Source of the DNA: CAYRWK01 sp964427965
GTDB taxonomy: Bacteria > Patescibacteriota > WWE3 > UBA101185 > UBA10185
DNA: 5,850 nt
Assembly (NCBI GenBank): GCA_964427965.1
Contig: CAYRWK010000047.1
Location: forward strand, 1-5,850
Direction of reading: 5' to 3'
The notes beneath the pieces are model-generated. The model had not been told where the DNA came from, ran no database searches, and saw nothing but the letters and a program-made list of their open reading frames with translations. Each line of letters starts with the position of its first letter. Positions within the stretch are counted from its first letter, which is position 1. The position numbers were made by a program, and so were the translations under genes. Positions 1 to 5,850 of the stretch are shown here, piece after piece.

Positions 1-2
1 GC

Positions 3-701
3 ATCTCTATAATATTACTTACCCTAATCATAAGAACTATATTAATTCCGGCAACTGCTCCTTCTATGAAAACCATGAAAAAGCAACAGGAATTACAACC
101 GGAACTAAGCAAACTCAAAGAAAAATACAAACACGATAAAAAGAAACAGGCTGAAATGCAAATGGAGTTATTTAAGAAGCACGGCCTTAACCCAGCCTCC
201 GGTTGCTTAACACAAATTGTGATGATTATTGTACTTATTGCTTTGTACAACGTAATAAGGACATTTACCGCCGGAACCAGTATTGCCGATATTGATAAAA
301 TTGTTTACTTTGGCTTTTTAAAACTTGCGGGTACCGTATCCCAAATTGACACTCAGTTTTTATGGATGAACCTATCCAAACCTGACCCATATTTTGTCCT
401 AGCAATACTTTCGGGGTTGTTCCAATTTGTCCAATCTAAGATGACAATGCCTTACGCCGCCGCGGCAGAAAAGGCTTCCGAGAAAACACCTGACAAAGCC
501 GACGATTTTGCTTATAATATGCAACAGCAAATGCTATATACGATGCCTATAATGAATCTTGTTATAGGTATAACTCTGCCCGCAGGAGTGGTTTTGTATA
601 TTCTTACCACTACAATTTTTTCTTTAGTGCAAACTTATTTCGTCTCAGGCTGGGGCGGCATGAAGCCGATACTCCATAAGCTTAAGATAAAGGTTAAATA
701 A
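3..701 (+). CDS. yidC: YidC/Oxa1 family membrane protein insertase, 3' part (5' end off window)
   Basis: Inserts and folds proteins in the cytoplasmic membrane, alone or with SecYEG. The frame is open from the left edge: 21 in-frame codons precede the first ATG (66) and encode the end of a hydrophobic segment, IILLTLIIRTILIP, which matches the first core helix of YidC. That ATG is therefore internal, and the gene starts upstream of the window. The Arg in LIIRTIL (33-35) corresponds to the positive residue in the hydrophilic groove. It is followed by the charged cytoplasmic helical hairpin (MKKQQELQPELSKLKEKYK), then the NPASGCL helix, a hydrophobic segment near visible residues 128-144, and the last helices with the family-typical MPIMN and LPAGVVLY motifs. 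The usual GCLP reads GCLT here. The 232 visible residues and short basic tail (KLKIKVK) fit a minimal YidC without the large periplasmic domain of E. coli. It lies 2 bases upstream of jag, its common partner. The family call is very secure. Confidence 0.96.
   Translation: MSIILLTLIIRTILIPATAPSMKTMKKQQELQPELSKLKEKYKHDKKKQAEMQMELFKKHGLNPASGCLTQIVMIIVLIALYNVIRTFTAGTSIADIDKIVYFGFLKLAGTVSQIDTQFLWMNLSKPDPYFVLAILSGLFQFVQSKMTMPYAAAAEKASEKTPDKADDFAYNMQQQMLYTMPIMNLVIGITLPAGVVLYILTTTIFSLVQTYFVSGWGGMKPILHKLKIKVK
689..693 (+). promoter_or_regulatory. Probable ribosome binding site of jag, inside the end of yidC
   Basis: AAAGG lies 10 bases before the jag ATG and overlaps the final yidC codons. The spacing is slightly long and the match only moderate. 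It supports the ATG at 704 because no better start lies nearby. Confidence 0.5.
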
Positions 702-703
702 TT

Positions 704-1159
704 ATGAATAAAATAGAAATTACGCAAGAAGCGTTATCTGAAATCTTAAAATTTATTGGTGTTGATCCAAAGGTAGATGTTACCGAGGATAGTGAGGGTA
801 ATATTTTTGTAAATCTGGAAGGCAACGACTTAAGCTTTTTAATTGGCTATAGAGGCGAGTCCTTAGACTCTCTTCAAACCTTTTTGGCTCTAATCGTTTA
901 CAAAAAAACAAGCGAATGGGCTCATGTGATTTTGGACATCAACGGGTACAAAAAACAAAAATCAGAAAAGATTGAACAAATCACCAGAACCTATATTGAT
1001 AAGGTCAGATTCTTTGGCAAAGAAATTGAAATGAACCCCATGCCGGCATCAGAACGCAGGCAGGTTCACACTTTTGTAGGCACCTACGATGATGTAGTTT
1101 CAGAAAGTACCGGCGAAGGTCAAAGCCGAAGAGTTGTTCTAAAACCAAAGAAAGCATAA
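704..1159 (+). CDS. jag: Jag/KhpB family KH-R3H RNA-binding protein
   Basis: Probable cytoplasmic RNA-binding protein. In Gram-positive bacteria KhpB (Jag/EloR) pairs with KhpA and affects cell elongation and division through RNA binding; that role is known for the family and not shown here. The 151 residues hold a KH-like domain (about 1-80) with the GxxG loop IGYRG at 47-51, and an R3H domain (about 85-149) with the R-x3-H signature at R118-H122 in SERRQVH. The region ending STGEGQSRRVVLKP is the typical C-terminus of the family. The N-terminal Jag_N domain and linker of Bacillus and Streptococcus proteins are absent, so this is the short form. The ATG lies 2 bases after the yidC stop, with a modest ribosome binding site (AAAGG, 689-693) inside the yidC end. 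Co-transcription and perhaps translational coupling with yidC are likely. Confidence 0.94.
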   Translation: MNKIEITQEALSEILKFIGVDPKVDVTEDSEGNIFVNLEGNDLSFLIGYRGESLDSLQTFLALIVYKKTSEWAHVILDINGYKKQKSEKIEQITRTYIDKVRFFGKEIEMNPMPASERRQVHTFVGTYDDVVSESTGEGQSRRVVLKPKKA

Positions 1160-1172
1160 TTTAGAAGATATT

Positions 1173-2285
1173 ATGAAATTTACCTGCCTTCAAGAAAATT
1201 TTGCAAAAGGCTTAGGAATAGTTTTTAGAGCTATTCCCACAAAAAGCAGTCTACCTGTTTTATCAAATGTTTATATTTCTGCAGAAAACGATCAACTAAA
1301 ACTTGCCGCCACCAACACCGAAACCACAATTATCACCTACATCGGAGCGTCAATAAAAGAAGATGGGGCGATTACTGTTCCGGCAAAGTTGTTAAAAGAT
1401 TTTGTCTCAACCCTATCCCCCAGCACATTAACCGTAGAGCTTAAAGATTTGGTACTACACATTAGCTCGGAAAAAACTAAATCACGCTTTAACGGAACTG
1501 ACCCGTCTGATTACCCTAACATGCCCTCCTTTGATACAAAAAAAGCCTATCTTGCCCTAGACCCAAAAGTATTTGCAACAGCCATTAGCCACGTGCTTTT
1601 TGCAGCTGCCACCGATGAATCTAAACCAATATTTACAGGCGTATATCTTTGCTACAAAGAAGGCACCCTAACCATTGCTTCATCTGACGGGTACAGACTG
1701 TCGGAAAAGGTTTTAACAATTGGAAAAAACGATCACGAGTTTACTGTAATACTTCCTGCCAAAACATTAGCGGAAATTGCCAAAATATTTAGCGGGTCAA
1801 ACGAACCGTTAAAATTTGGCATTAACGAAGGAGACAACCTAGCTCTATTTGAATCAGAAGGAACATTAGTTACATCAAGTATGTTAAACGGAGAATATCC
1901 AAACTATAAAAGAATTATTCCGGAGGACACAATTTTACAAGCTGAGTTTTCGGTTGGGGATTTGACAGAAGCTGTGAGATTAACCAATATTTTTTCAAAA
2001 GAAGCAAGCAGTGCGATTAAAATGAGGTTTAATCCTGAAGGGTTTATTCATATCGCCTCCTCTGATGAGGAAGTAGGAGCCCATGAAAGTAAAGTTACAG
2101 CAGAGATTGAGGGGGATGAGATGGAAATTACTTTTAATTCTAAATATCTTTTGGACTTTTTGACCAATATTAAAGTGGATAGGGTGCTTATTAAATCCAA
2201 GGGTGCCGGAATTCCCTGTTTATTCACAGGTATTGGCTTGGACGACTTTTTACACGTTATCGCCCCCATGCAAGTTCACAATTAA
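1173..2285 (+). CDS. dnaN: DNA polymerase III subunit beta (sliding clamp)
   Basis: Ring-shaped processivity clamp that encircles DNA and tethers the replicative polymerase and repair proteins. Its 370 residues are the normal length for three clamp domains (about 1-120, 125-250, 255-370). Family landmarks are visible: LPVLSNVYI near 27-35, ATDESKPIFTGV at 146-157, SDGYRLS at 171-177, GEYPNYKRIIP at 240-250 and FNSKYLLDFL at 321-330. The C-terminus reads IAPMQVHN where many clamps end MPMRL. The Pro-Met core is kept, but Arg is replaced by Gln, the last Leu by Val, and two residues are added. The ATG is 13 bases after the jag stop with a weak AGAAG site at 1163-1167, so the gene probably belongs to the yidC-jag transcription unit. 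The stop lies 6 bases from the convergent virB4 stop. The identification is secure. Confidence 0.97.
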   Translation: MKFTCLQENFAKGLGIVFRAIPTKSSLPVLSNVYISAENDQLKLAATNTETTIITYIGASIKEDGAITVPAKLLKDFVSTLSPSTLTVELKDLVLHISSEKTKSRFNGTDPSDYPNMPSFDTKKAYLALDPKVFATAISHVLFAAATDESKPIFTGVYLCYKEGTLTIASSDGYRLSEKVLTIGKNDHEFTVILPAKTLAEIAKIFSGSNEPLKFGINEGDNLALFESEGTLVTSSMLNGEYPNYKRIIPEDTILQAEFSVGDLTEAVRLTNIFSKEASSAIKMRFNPEGFIHIASSDEEVGAHESKVTAEIEGDEMEITFNSKYLLDFLTNIKVDRVLIKSKGAGIPCLFTGIGLDDFLHVIAPMQVHN

Positions 2286-2291
2286 TAAATG

Positions 2292-4370
2292 TTATTGACT
2301 TGGATTGATTACCGGATTAGCAATAGGTCCGTCTTTGGGCGACTCCCCAAGAGTAATAATCCCTTCTTTAGGTCTTGATGCCATAGGAGGCACGGGAGGT
2401 ACCGGAGGAGTTGGTACGGAAGGGGCAGTTGGAGGTACCGGGGGCGCTGGAGTTGTAGGTTGGGCCTGCACAAGAGTGTCAGTTTCTTCCGAATACTTAT
2501 TCAAGTCTAACCTTTCAAAAGGTTTATATACAGGTTTTACAGACTCTTTCGCTGGTGGACTAGCCGCGCCCTCTTCTCTAAGCTTAAGAATTTCTTGCGG
2601 GTTTGTAGTAATTAGCCTGTGCTCCATATCACTTGCCACCACTTTAATAGCCACGTGGTTTGCCCCGGCAAAAAACAAACCCTCTCCTTTATCGGCAGCA
2701 AGAAGCAAACGCTTTTCACCTTCCGATAAATTAAACGTATCCGCAATAACATCAATAGCCGCGGGGTGCTGTTTAAGTAAAATTTGGATGGACGAGTTTG
2801 TAACAATTGCCTTGCCATATTCGGATTTTAAAAACTCATCCACATCCTGTGAAATCGTCGTAAGTCCCAAGTAATACTTACGTGCTCTTTTAGCAATTCC
2901 ATAAATAAACCTAGCAGAATCTTCCCTTTGTAACAAATTCCACGCCTCTTCTACAATTAAAATTCTCTTCTTTAAATCTTTCCTAATTTTTGTCCAAACA
3001 AAATCCAAAATAATAAAAAAGGCCACAGGACGTAACACATCCTCTAAATTTTTGGTAGAAAACACGGTCATCTTGTTATTAATATTAATGTTTGATTGCG
3101 AATCAAAAATCCCGGCAAGAGAACCCTTAATGTATTTCTCTAATCTTTCCGCCATCCCCTTAGCCTCTGGTTCTTCCGCACCAATTAAAACCTTATACAA
3201 ATCTTCCATTACGGGAGGTTCTTTGCGTTGAGTATCGGGATCACTAGTAACACCCTTTATTCTATATGTCTCTATAAGAGCGCGATCTAAAATCGCCTCT
3301 TCAGTAGGAGACACCTCACCAAGCATGAGTTTAAATAACGTATGCAAAGACAAAAGTTTTTGACCAAGTTCGTTTTCACCCTCAACAGCAATTCCTGATA
3401 AATCAAAAGGATTTACCTTAGAAGGTGAGTTAGTAGAAAAGTTAATATAGTCCCCACCGACCGCTTCGCACAAAGCTTTGTACTCTTCTTCAACATCAAT
3501 AACTAAAACTTCAGCACCAAAAACCAATGACCTTATTGCCTCAAGTTTTACAACATACGATTTACCTGCACCGGACTTTGCAAAAACCACAGTGTTAGCA
3601 TTTTCCATTGAAAACCTATCAAAAATAACTAGGGAACCGTTGTGTCTGTTTATGCCGTACATAATGCCGTCATCGGAGGTAAGATCAGATGAAGTAAATG
3701 GAAAGGTTGTTGCCAGTGAGGTTGTGTCCATGTTTCTGGTAATCATTAGCTTATCCAAGGAAGTTGGAATAGTTGACTGAAAGGCTTCCTCCATTTGGAG
3801 AGTGGCGTTTTTTGAAATTAAAAGCAAAGAACCTAAGGTTGCCTCAAGCTTAGCAGAAATATTATTTAGTTCTTCAACAGATTCTCCCGGAATTGTGATA
3901 TAAAAAGAAAACTGGAAAAACTTTTCAACTCCTTTAACAATTTGTTCCTGCAAAGAGTGAGCATCTTCCAATGCCGCAACTACCGCCGGATCCTGAAGCT
4001 TCCCCTTCTCTTGGTTAGACATAACGGTAGCTTCCATCTCGGTCATTTTTCTACGCAAATCATCCAACACACCTTTAGCCTTAACAGGGTAATAAAACAT
4101 GGAAATATCCAAAGTGTGATCAAAGTTTATTACGGGAGACAACCAGTTTGCACCAACAAATCTAGGATACCCGGAAACAAATACCGTTCTATAAAAAGTG
4201 TTTCCGATCTTTAAATGATTAAAATCAACTTCCAAAGCCGATGGAGCAATAATGTCACGCACATTAATCATACCCTGTGCCAACACTTCTCCCGAACTCT
4301 TCTCAGTTGTTTCGACTTCTTGTTTTTTCTTACCTATAAAAGATAACGGTGGTAATGCAGGTAATTTCAT
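2292..4370 (-). CDS. virB4: VirB4-family type IV secretion/conjugation ATPase with proline-rich tail
   Basis: Cytoplasmic or membrane-associated ATPase that would power assembly of, or substrate transfer by, a type IV secretion-like machine. Residues about 35-215 resemble the N-terminal domain of VirB4/TrbE/CagE. The RecA-like motor follows: Walker A AKSGAGKS at 264-271, a strand with VLVIDVEEEY at 288-297, Walker B RILIVEEAW at 469-477 with acidic E474/E475, the TTISQD motif at 504-509, and NSSIQILLKQ at 525-534. NGSLVIFDRF just before Walker A is typical of VirB4 proteins from conjugative elements. No transmembrane segment is evident. From about 600 the sequence becomes low-complexity, with 14 prolines in residues 638-662. 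The ATG is well supported: AGAGGA sits 6-7 bases upstream, and the TraC-like gene stops 1 base before. The 692-residue length includes the added tail. Family assignment is firm; the substrate (DNA, protein or pilin) is unknown. Confidence 0.93.
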   Translation of the reverse strand: MKLPALPPLSFIGKKKQEVETTEKSSGEVLAQGMINVRDIIAPSALEVDFNHLKIGNTFYRTVFVSGYPRFVGANWLSPVINFDHTLDISMFYYPVKAKGVLDDLRRKMTEMEATVMSNQEKGKLQDPAVVAALEDAHSLQEQIVKGVEKFFQFSFYITIPGESVEELNNISAKLEATLGSLLLISKNATLQMEEAFQSTIPTSLDKLMITRNMDTTSLATTFPFTSSDLTSDDGIMYGINRHNGSLVIFDRFSMENANTVVFAKSGAGKSYVVKLEAIRSLVFGAEVLVIDVEEEYKALCEAVGGDYINFSTNSPSKVNPFDLSGIAVEGENELGQKLLSLHTLFKLMLGEVSPTEEAILDRALIETYRIKGVTSDPDTQRKEPPVMEDLYKVLIGAEEPEAKGMAERLEKYIKGSLAGIFDSQSNININNKMTVFSTKNLEDVLRPVAFFIILDFVWTKIRKDLKKRILIVEEAWNLLQREDSARFIYGIAKRARKYYLGLTTISQDVDEFLKSEYGKAIVTNSSIQILLKQHPAAIDVIADTFNLSEGEKRLLLAADKGEGLFFAGANHVAIKVVASDMEHRLITTNPQEILKLREEGAASPPAKESVKPVYKPFERLDLNKYSEETDTLVQAQPTTPAPPVPPTAPSVPTPPVPPVPPMASRPKEGIITLGESPKDGPIANPVINPSQ
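2385..2459 (-). repeat. Proline-rich low-complexity coding segment of virB4 with 11-bp direct repeat
   Basis: This stretch encodes residues 638-662 of the VirB4 protein, with 14 prolines in 25 residues, mostly as PP pairs separated by Val, Thr or Ala. At DNA level the + strand is G-rich and carries GGAGGTACCGG exactly twice (2395-2405 and 2431-2441), 36 bases or 12 codons apart, each containing the palindrome GGTACC. The pattern fits growth by in-frame duplication of a short proline-coding unit. The protein segment is expected to be disordered or a polyproline helix. Confidence 0.8.
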
Positions 4371-4371
4371 A

Positions 4372-5073
4372 TTATTCCTCTAAGATAGCCGGGCTTACGA
4401 TGGCCGTCTTGTAATCATCTATGTTTGTTCTAATCCTTTGTCCATGAACAGAACTCGGGTTATAAATATCAAAATATAACTCAACTAACTCTTGAGTGGT
4501 AAGCATACGGGCTTTTACGCCAAGTCTATTAAACTCCCCAACCACGTGATCCACCTTTGGCATAAGCTCAGTTCGGGCGCTTTCCAAAGAAGCGGCTACA
4601 TTAACACGTATTCTTTTGTTATGCGTACCAAACAGTTTTGTGATCCATTCAAAGGGGGATGAGCCTTTTTCCCGTTCAAATCCGGTACCGGTTGACACAA
4701 CTACATAAAACTTTTTATCCAAAACTAAGTTATTTTTAATAAAATCCTGAACAAATTTTCTATACGACTCGGCTTGCTTTTTTAGAAGAGGGTCGGTTTG
4801 TTTATCTTCTATTCTTTTCACTTTTTCAATATATTTTGTAATATCCAGTCTTTTTGAACGCACCACCACCTGAACCGGAAAAGTTATAGAGTTTAACAAC
4901 ATGGAAAAAGAAGCGATAATGGCATCCTGCTCAATCTCGGAAAGTAAATCAAAGTTTACGGCAGTTGTTTGAAGTACAGCACACACTCCCCCGTTTTTTA
5001 AAATGACCAAATCGTTTTTGATATCTTCAATATCTAAATGATCTTGAGTTGTTGCGTTAGTAAATGGTGTCAT
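4372..5073 (-). CDS. TraC-like protein, probable partner of the VirB4 ATPase
   Basis: A 233-residue soluble protein with no signal peptide or membrane helix. Residues about 18-75 (KNDLVILKNGGVCAVLQT, NFDLLSEIEQDAI, FPVQVVVRSKRLDI) resemble the start of VirB4/TraC-type ATPases: a beta-hairpin, then a helix after a Ser/Glu-rich turn, then a strand. A charged helical stretch (about 76-117), another strand (KFYVVVST, 121-128), a helix (about 160-185, ESARTELMPKVDHVVGEFNRLG) and the motif TTQELVELYFDIYNPSS (192-208) follow. No Walker motif is present, so it should not hydrolyse ATP. It lies directly before virB4 with one base between stop and start, which suggests equimolar production and physical association. 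I infer that it completes or docks on the VirB4 N-terminal region. The start is the only good ATG near the upstream stop; its ribosome site (GAAAG, 5082-5086) is weak and overlaps the TAG of the previous gene. Role uncertain. Confidence 0.75.
   Translation of the reverse strand: MTPFTNATTQDHLDIEDIKNDLVILKNGGVCAVLQTTAVNFDLLSEIEQDAIIASFSMLLNSITFPVQVVVRSKRLDITKYIEKVKRIEDKQTDPLLKKQAESYRKFVQDFIKNNLVLDKKFYVVVSTGTGFEREKGSSPFEWITKLFGTHNKRIRVNVAASLESARTELMPKVDHVVGEFNRLGVKARMLTTQELVELYFDIYNPSSVHGQRIRTNIDDYKTAIVSPAILEE
4376..4381 (-). promoter_or_regulatory. Ribosome binding site of virB4, inside the end of the TraC-like gene
   Basis: Read on the - strand, AGAGGA occurs 5 bases before the virB4 ATG and is the best Shine-Dalgarno match in the window. 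It lies within the last codons of the TraC-like gene (Leu-Glu-Glu-stop), and the stop codon falls between it and the ATG. This fixes the virB4 start and suggests that ribosomes ending the first gene re-initiate on the second. Confidence 0.8.
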
Positions 5074-5085
5074 AAATTTTGCTTT

Positions 5086-5850
5086 CTATTTGCCAGAAAA
5101 TTCAAGAGGGGGAATAACCTCTCCTTTCACGTTCAAAGAAATTATATCAAATGTAAGGTCGGTTTTATGTACTTGATCTACCTCAACTGTGTATTTACCG
5201 TTTATTAGCGGGGTAATTAACGAAAATTGACCCAGAGTATTTGTCTTAGATGCCCTAACAGCCTCACCTCGATCATTCTTTGTTATAACAACAATCCCTT
5301 CGATTCCCCCACCTAAAGAGTCTTTTACAATACCGGTTAATACATTTGGTTTTGAAGTCAAAGGTGCAACTTTAGCGTAAGAAGGCGCAACTGAATTTAC
5401 ATGTTCCTGGGTACCGACATAAATTGGGGTAATTGCTTCCTTTTTAACCTTTAGATCGTCCAGCTGATGCTTTAGGGTTTTTAACTCGGTTACTAATCTT
5501 TCATTTTCTTTCTTAAAAGAGCCGGCTAGATTATCAATTACGAGTTCGGGTTCAGGAACTGCCGGTACCTGATGCAAAGATGGCTGAGACTGCACAGGCG
5601 GCATCATGGGTGATGGAGATGTGGTTTGGAAAGGGACCGAAGCGGGTTGCGCAGGTGATACAGGTGCCACAGTAACAGCACTTCTGGTTTGTGCTTTTTT
5701 GTATTCCTCACTTCCTTTGATTTGTTCGATTAGCATGTTTAATTGAGAAGTTTTTTCTGCAATATCTTTTTCAATATCAACCTCTGCGGATGTTTGAATA
5801 ACTTTTTCACCCCTAATAGGCAAAATAATTTCACCTTGTTTTGGTAATAA
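5086..5850 (-). CDS. Coiled-coil protein with C-terminal carboxypeptidase-regulatory-like domain (5' end off window)
   Basis: Unrecognised as a named gene. In this frame no stop occurs up to the right edge: nine codons (LLPKQGEII) precede the TTG at 5821-5823, so that TTG is probably an internal Leu and the true start lies outside. In the 254 visible residues: a charged helix at about 23-54, a Pro/Ser/Gln-rich linker at about 62-102, a short heptad-like coiled coil at about 110-139 (ENERLVTELKTLKHQLDDLK), and a beta-sandwich at about 168-247. The last matches the carboxypeptidase-regulatory-like/transthyretin-like pattern: GIVKDSLGGGIEGIVVI, a Gly-containing turn, TNTLGQFSLITPL, then NGKYTVEV. 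Such domains usually act as structural or binding modules, often outside the cytoplasm. No signal peptide or membrane helix is visible in this part. It sits 12 bases before the TraC-like gene, so it is likely co-expressed with the VirB4 module, perhaps as a scaffold or surface component. That function is inference. Confidence 0.75.
   Translation of the reverse strand, partial: LLPKQGEIILPIRGEKVIQTSAEVDIEKDIAEKTSQLNMLIEQIKGSEEYKKAQTRSAVTVAPVSPAQPASVPFQTTSPSPMMPPVQSQPSLHQVPAVPEPELVIDNLAGSFKKENERLVTELKTLKHQLDDLKVKKEAITPIYVGTQEHVNSVAPSYAKVAPLTSKPNVLTGIVKDSLGGGIEGIVVITKNDRGEAVRASKTNTLGQFSLITPLINGKYTVEVDQVHKTDLTFDIISLNVKGEVIPPLEFSGK

Noticed and set aside
66..68. ATG as the start of yidC
   Set aside because: The 21 codons before it encode the end of the first core membrane helix, including the groove arginine, so the ATG is internal.
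2048..2269. - strand open frame inside dnaN
   Set aside because: Antisense of the conserved third clamp domain; composition looks like a mirror frame and there is no motif.
2284..2296. Inverted repeat AATAA-atg-TTATT at the dnaN/virB4 junction as a bidirectional terminator
   Set aside because: The stem is only 5 bp, all A-T, with a 3-base loop and no following T-run. It is too weak to call.
2335..2350. Small hairpin TTGGG-loop-CCCAA just inside the virB4 3' end
   Set aside because: A 5-bp stem with a 6-base loop and no T-run after it on either strand; within coding sequence and consistent with chance.
2612..2818. - strand open frame overlapping virB4 in another frame
   Set aside because: Overlaps the conserved motor region of virB4 out of frame, with no ribosome site or domain.
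2305..2874. Open frame of 189 codons on the + strand, glycine-rich at its start
   Set aside because: It is the antisense of the well-supported virB4 gene. Its Gly-rich start mirrors the proline codons of the VirB4 tail, and it shows no family motif of its own.
3478..4214. Two further + strand open frames (3478-3780 and 3942-4214) inside virB4
   Set aside because: Both lie fully antisense to conserved VirB4 coding, including the Walker A region, and have no recognisable domain.
5821..5823. TTG as the start of the carboxypeptidase-regulatory-like protein
   Set aside because: The frame is open for nine more codons to the window edge, the sequence continues without change in character, and no ribosome binding site is convincing upstream of the TTG.
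1..5850. Recoded UGA (as in Gracilibacteria and Absconditabacteria) and DnaA boxes
   Set aside because: All genes reach family-typical lengths with no in-frame TGA. By eye I found no clear TTATCCACA-like cluster on either strand, and there is no intergenic space for an origin.

Overview
The window looks like chromosome from a small-genome bacterium, most likely of the Candidate Phyla Radiation (Patescibacteria). This is an inference from three things: compact, fairly AT-rich, almost gap-free coding; a short Jag/KhpB and a short YidC of the minimal type; and a VirB4-type ATPase next to a TraC-like protein in an otherwise housekeeping neighbourhood. All six genes read through with the standard bacterial code, and the stops seen are TAA (five) and TAG (one). 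No RNA gene, insertion sequence, CRISPR array or phage gene was seen, and no gene-free stretch exceeds about 15 bases.

Left half, + strand (1-2285): the 3' part of yidC (membrane protein insertase, start off the left edge), then jag/khpB (KH-R3H RNA-binding protein), then dnaN (DNA polymerase sliding clamp). Spacings are 2 and 13 bases, so they are probably one transcription unit. yidC-jag is the conserved end of the rpmH-rnpA-yidC-jag group, which in many bacteria lies beside the replication origin. Finding dnaN directly after jag on the same strand suggests an origin-proximal locus in a rearranged order. The origin itself is not visible here.

Right half, - strand (2292-5850, read right to left): a protein with a carboxypeptidase-regulatory-like beta-sandwich domain (its start lies off the right edge), a TraC-like protein, and a VirB4-family ATPase. 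Spacings are 12 and 1 bases, and the ATPase ribosome binding site lies inside the end of the gene before it. This looks like the energising module of a type IV secretion/conjugation-like machine. No coupling protein, relaxase, pilin or channel gene is visible, so whether it moves DNA, protein or a surface filament cannot be read from this window.

The two units converge, with 6 bases between the dnaN and virB4 stop codons and no recognisable terminator. The most unusual local feature is the proline-rich C-terminal tail of the VirB4 protein. Its DNA carries an 11-bp direct repeat and dense G-runs on the + strand.
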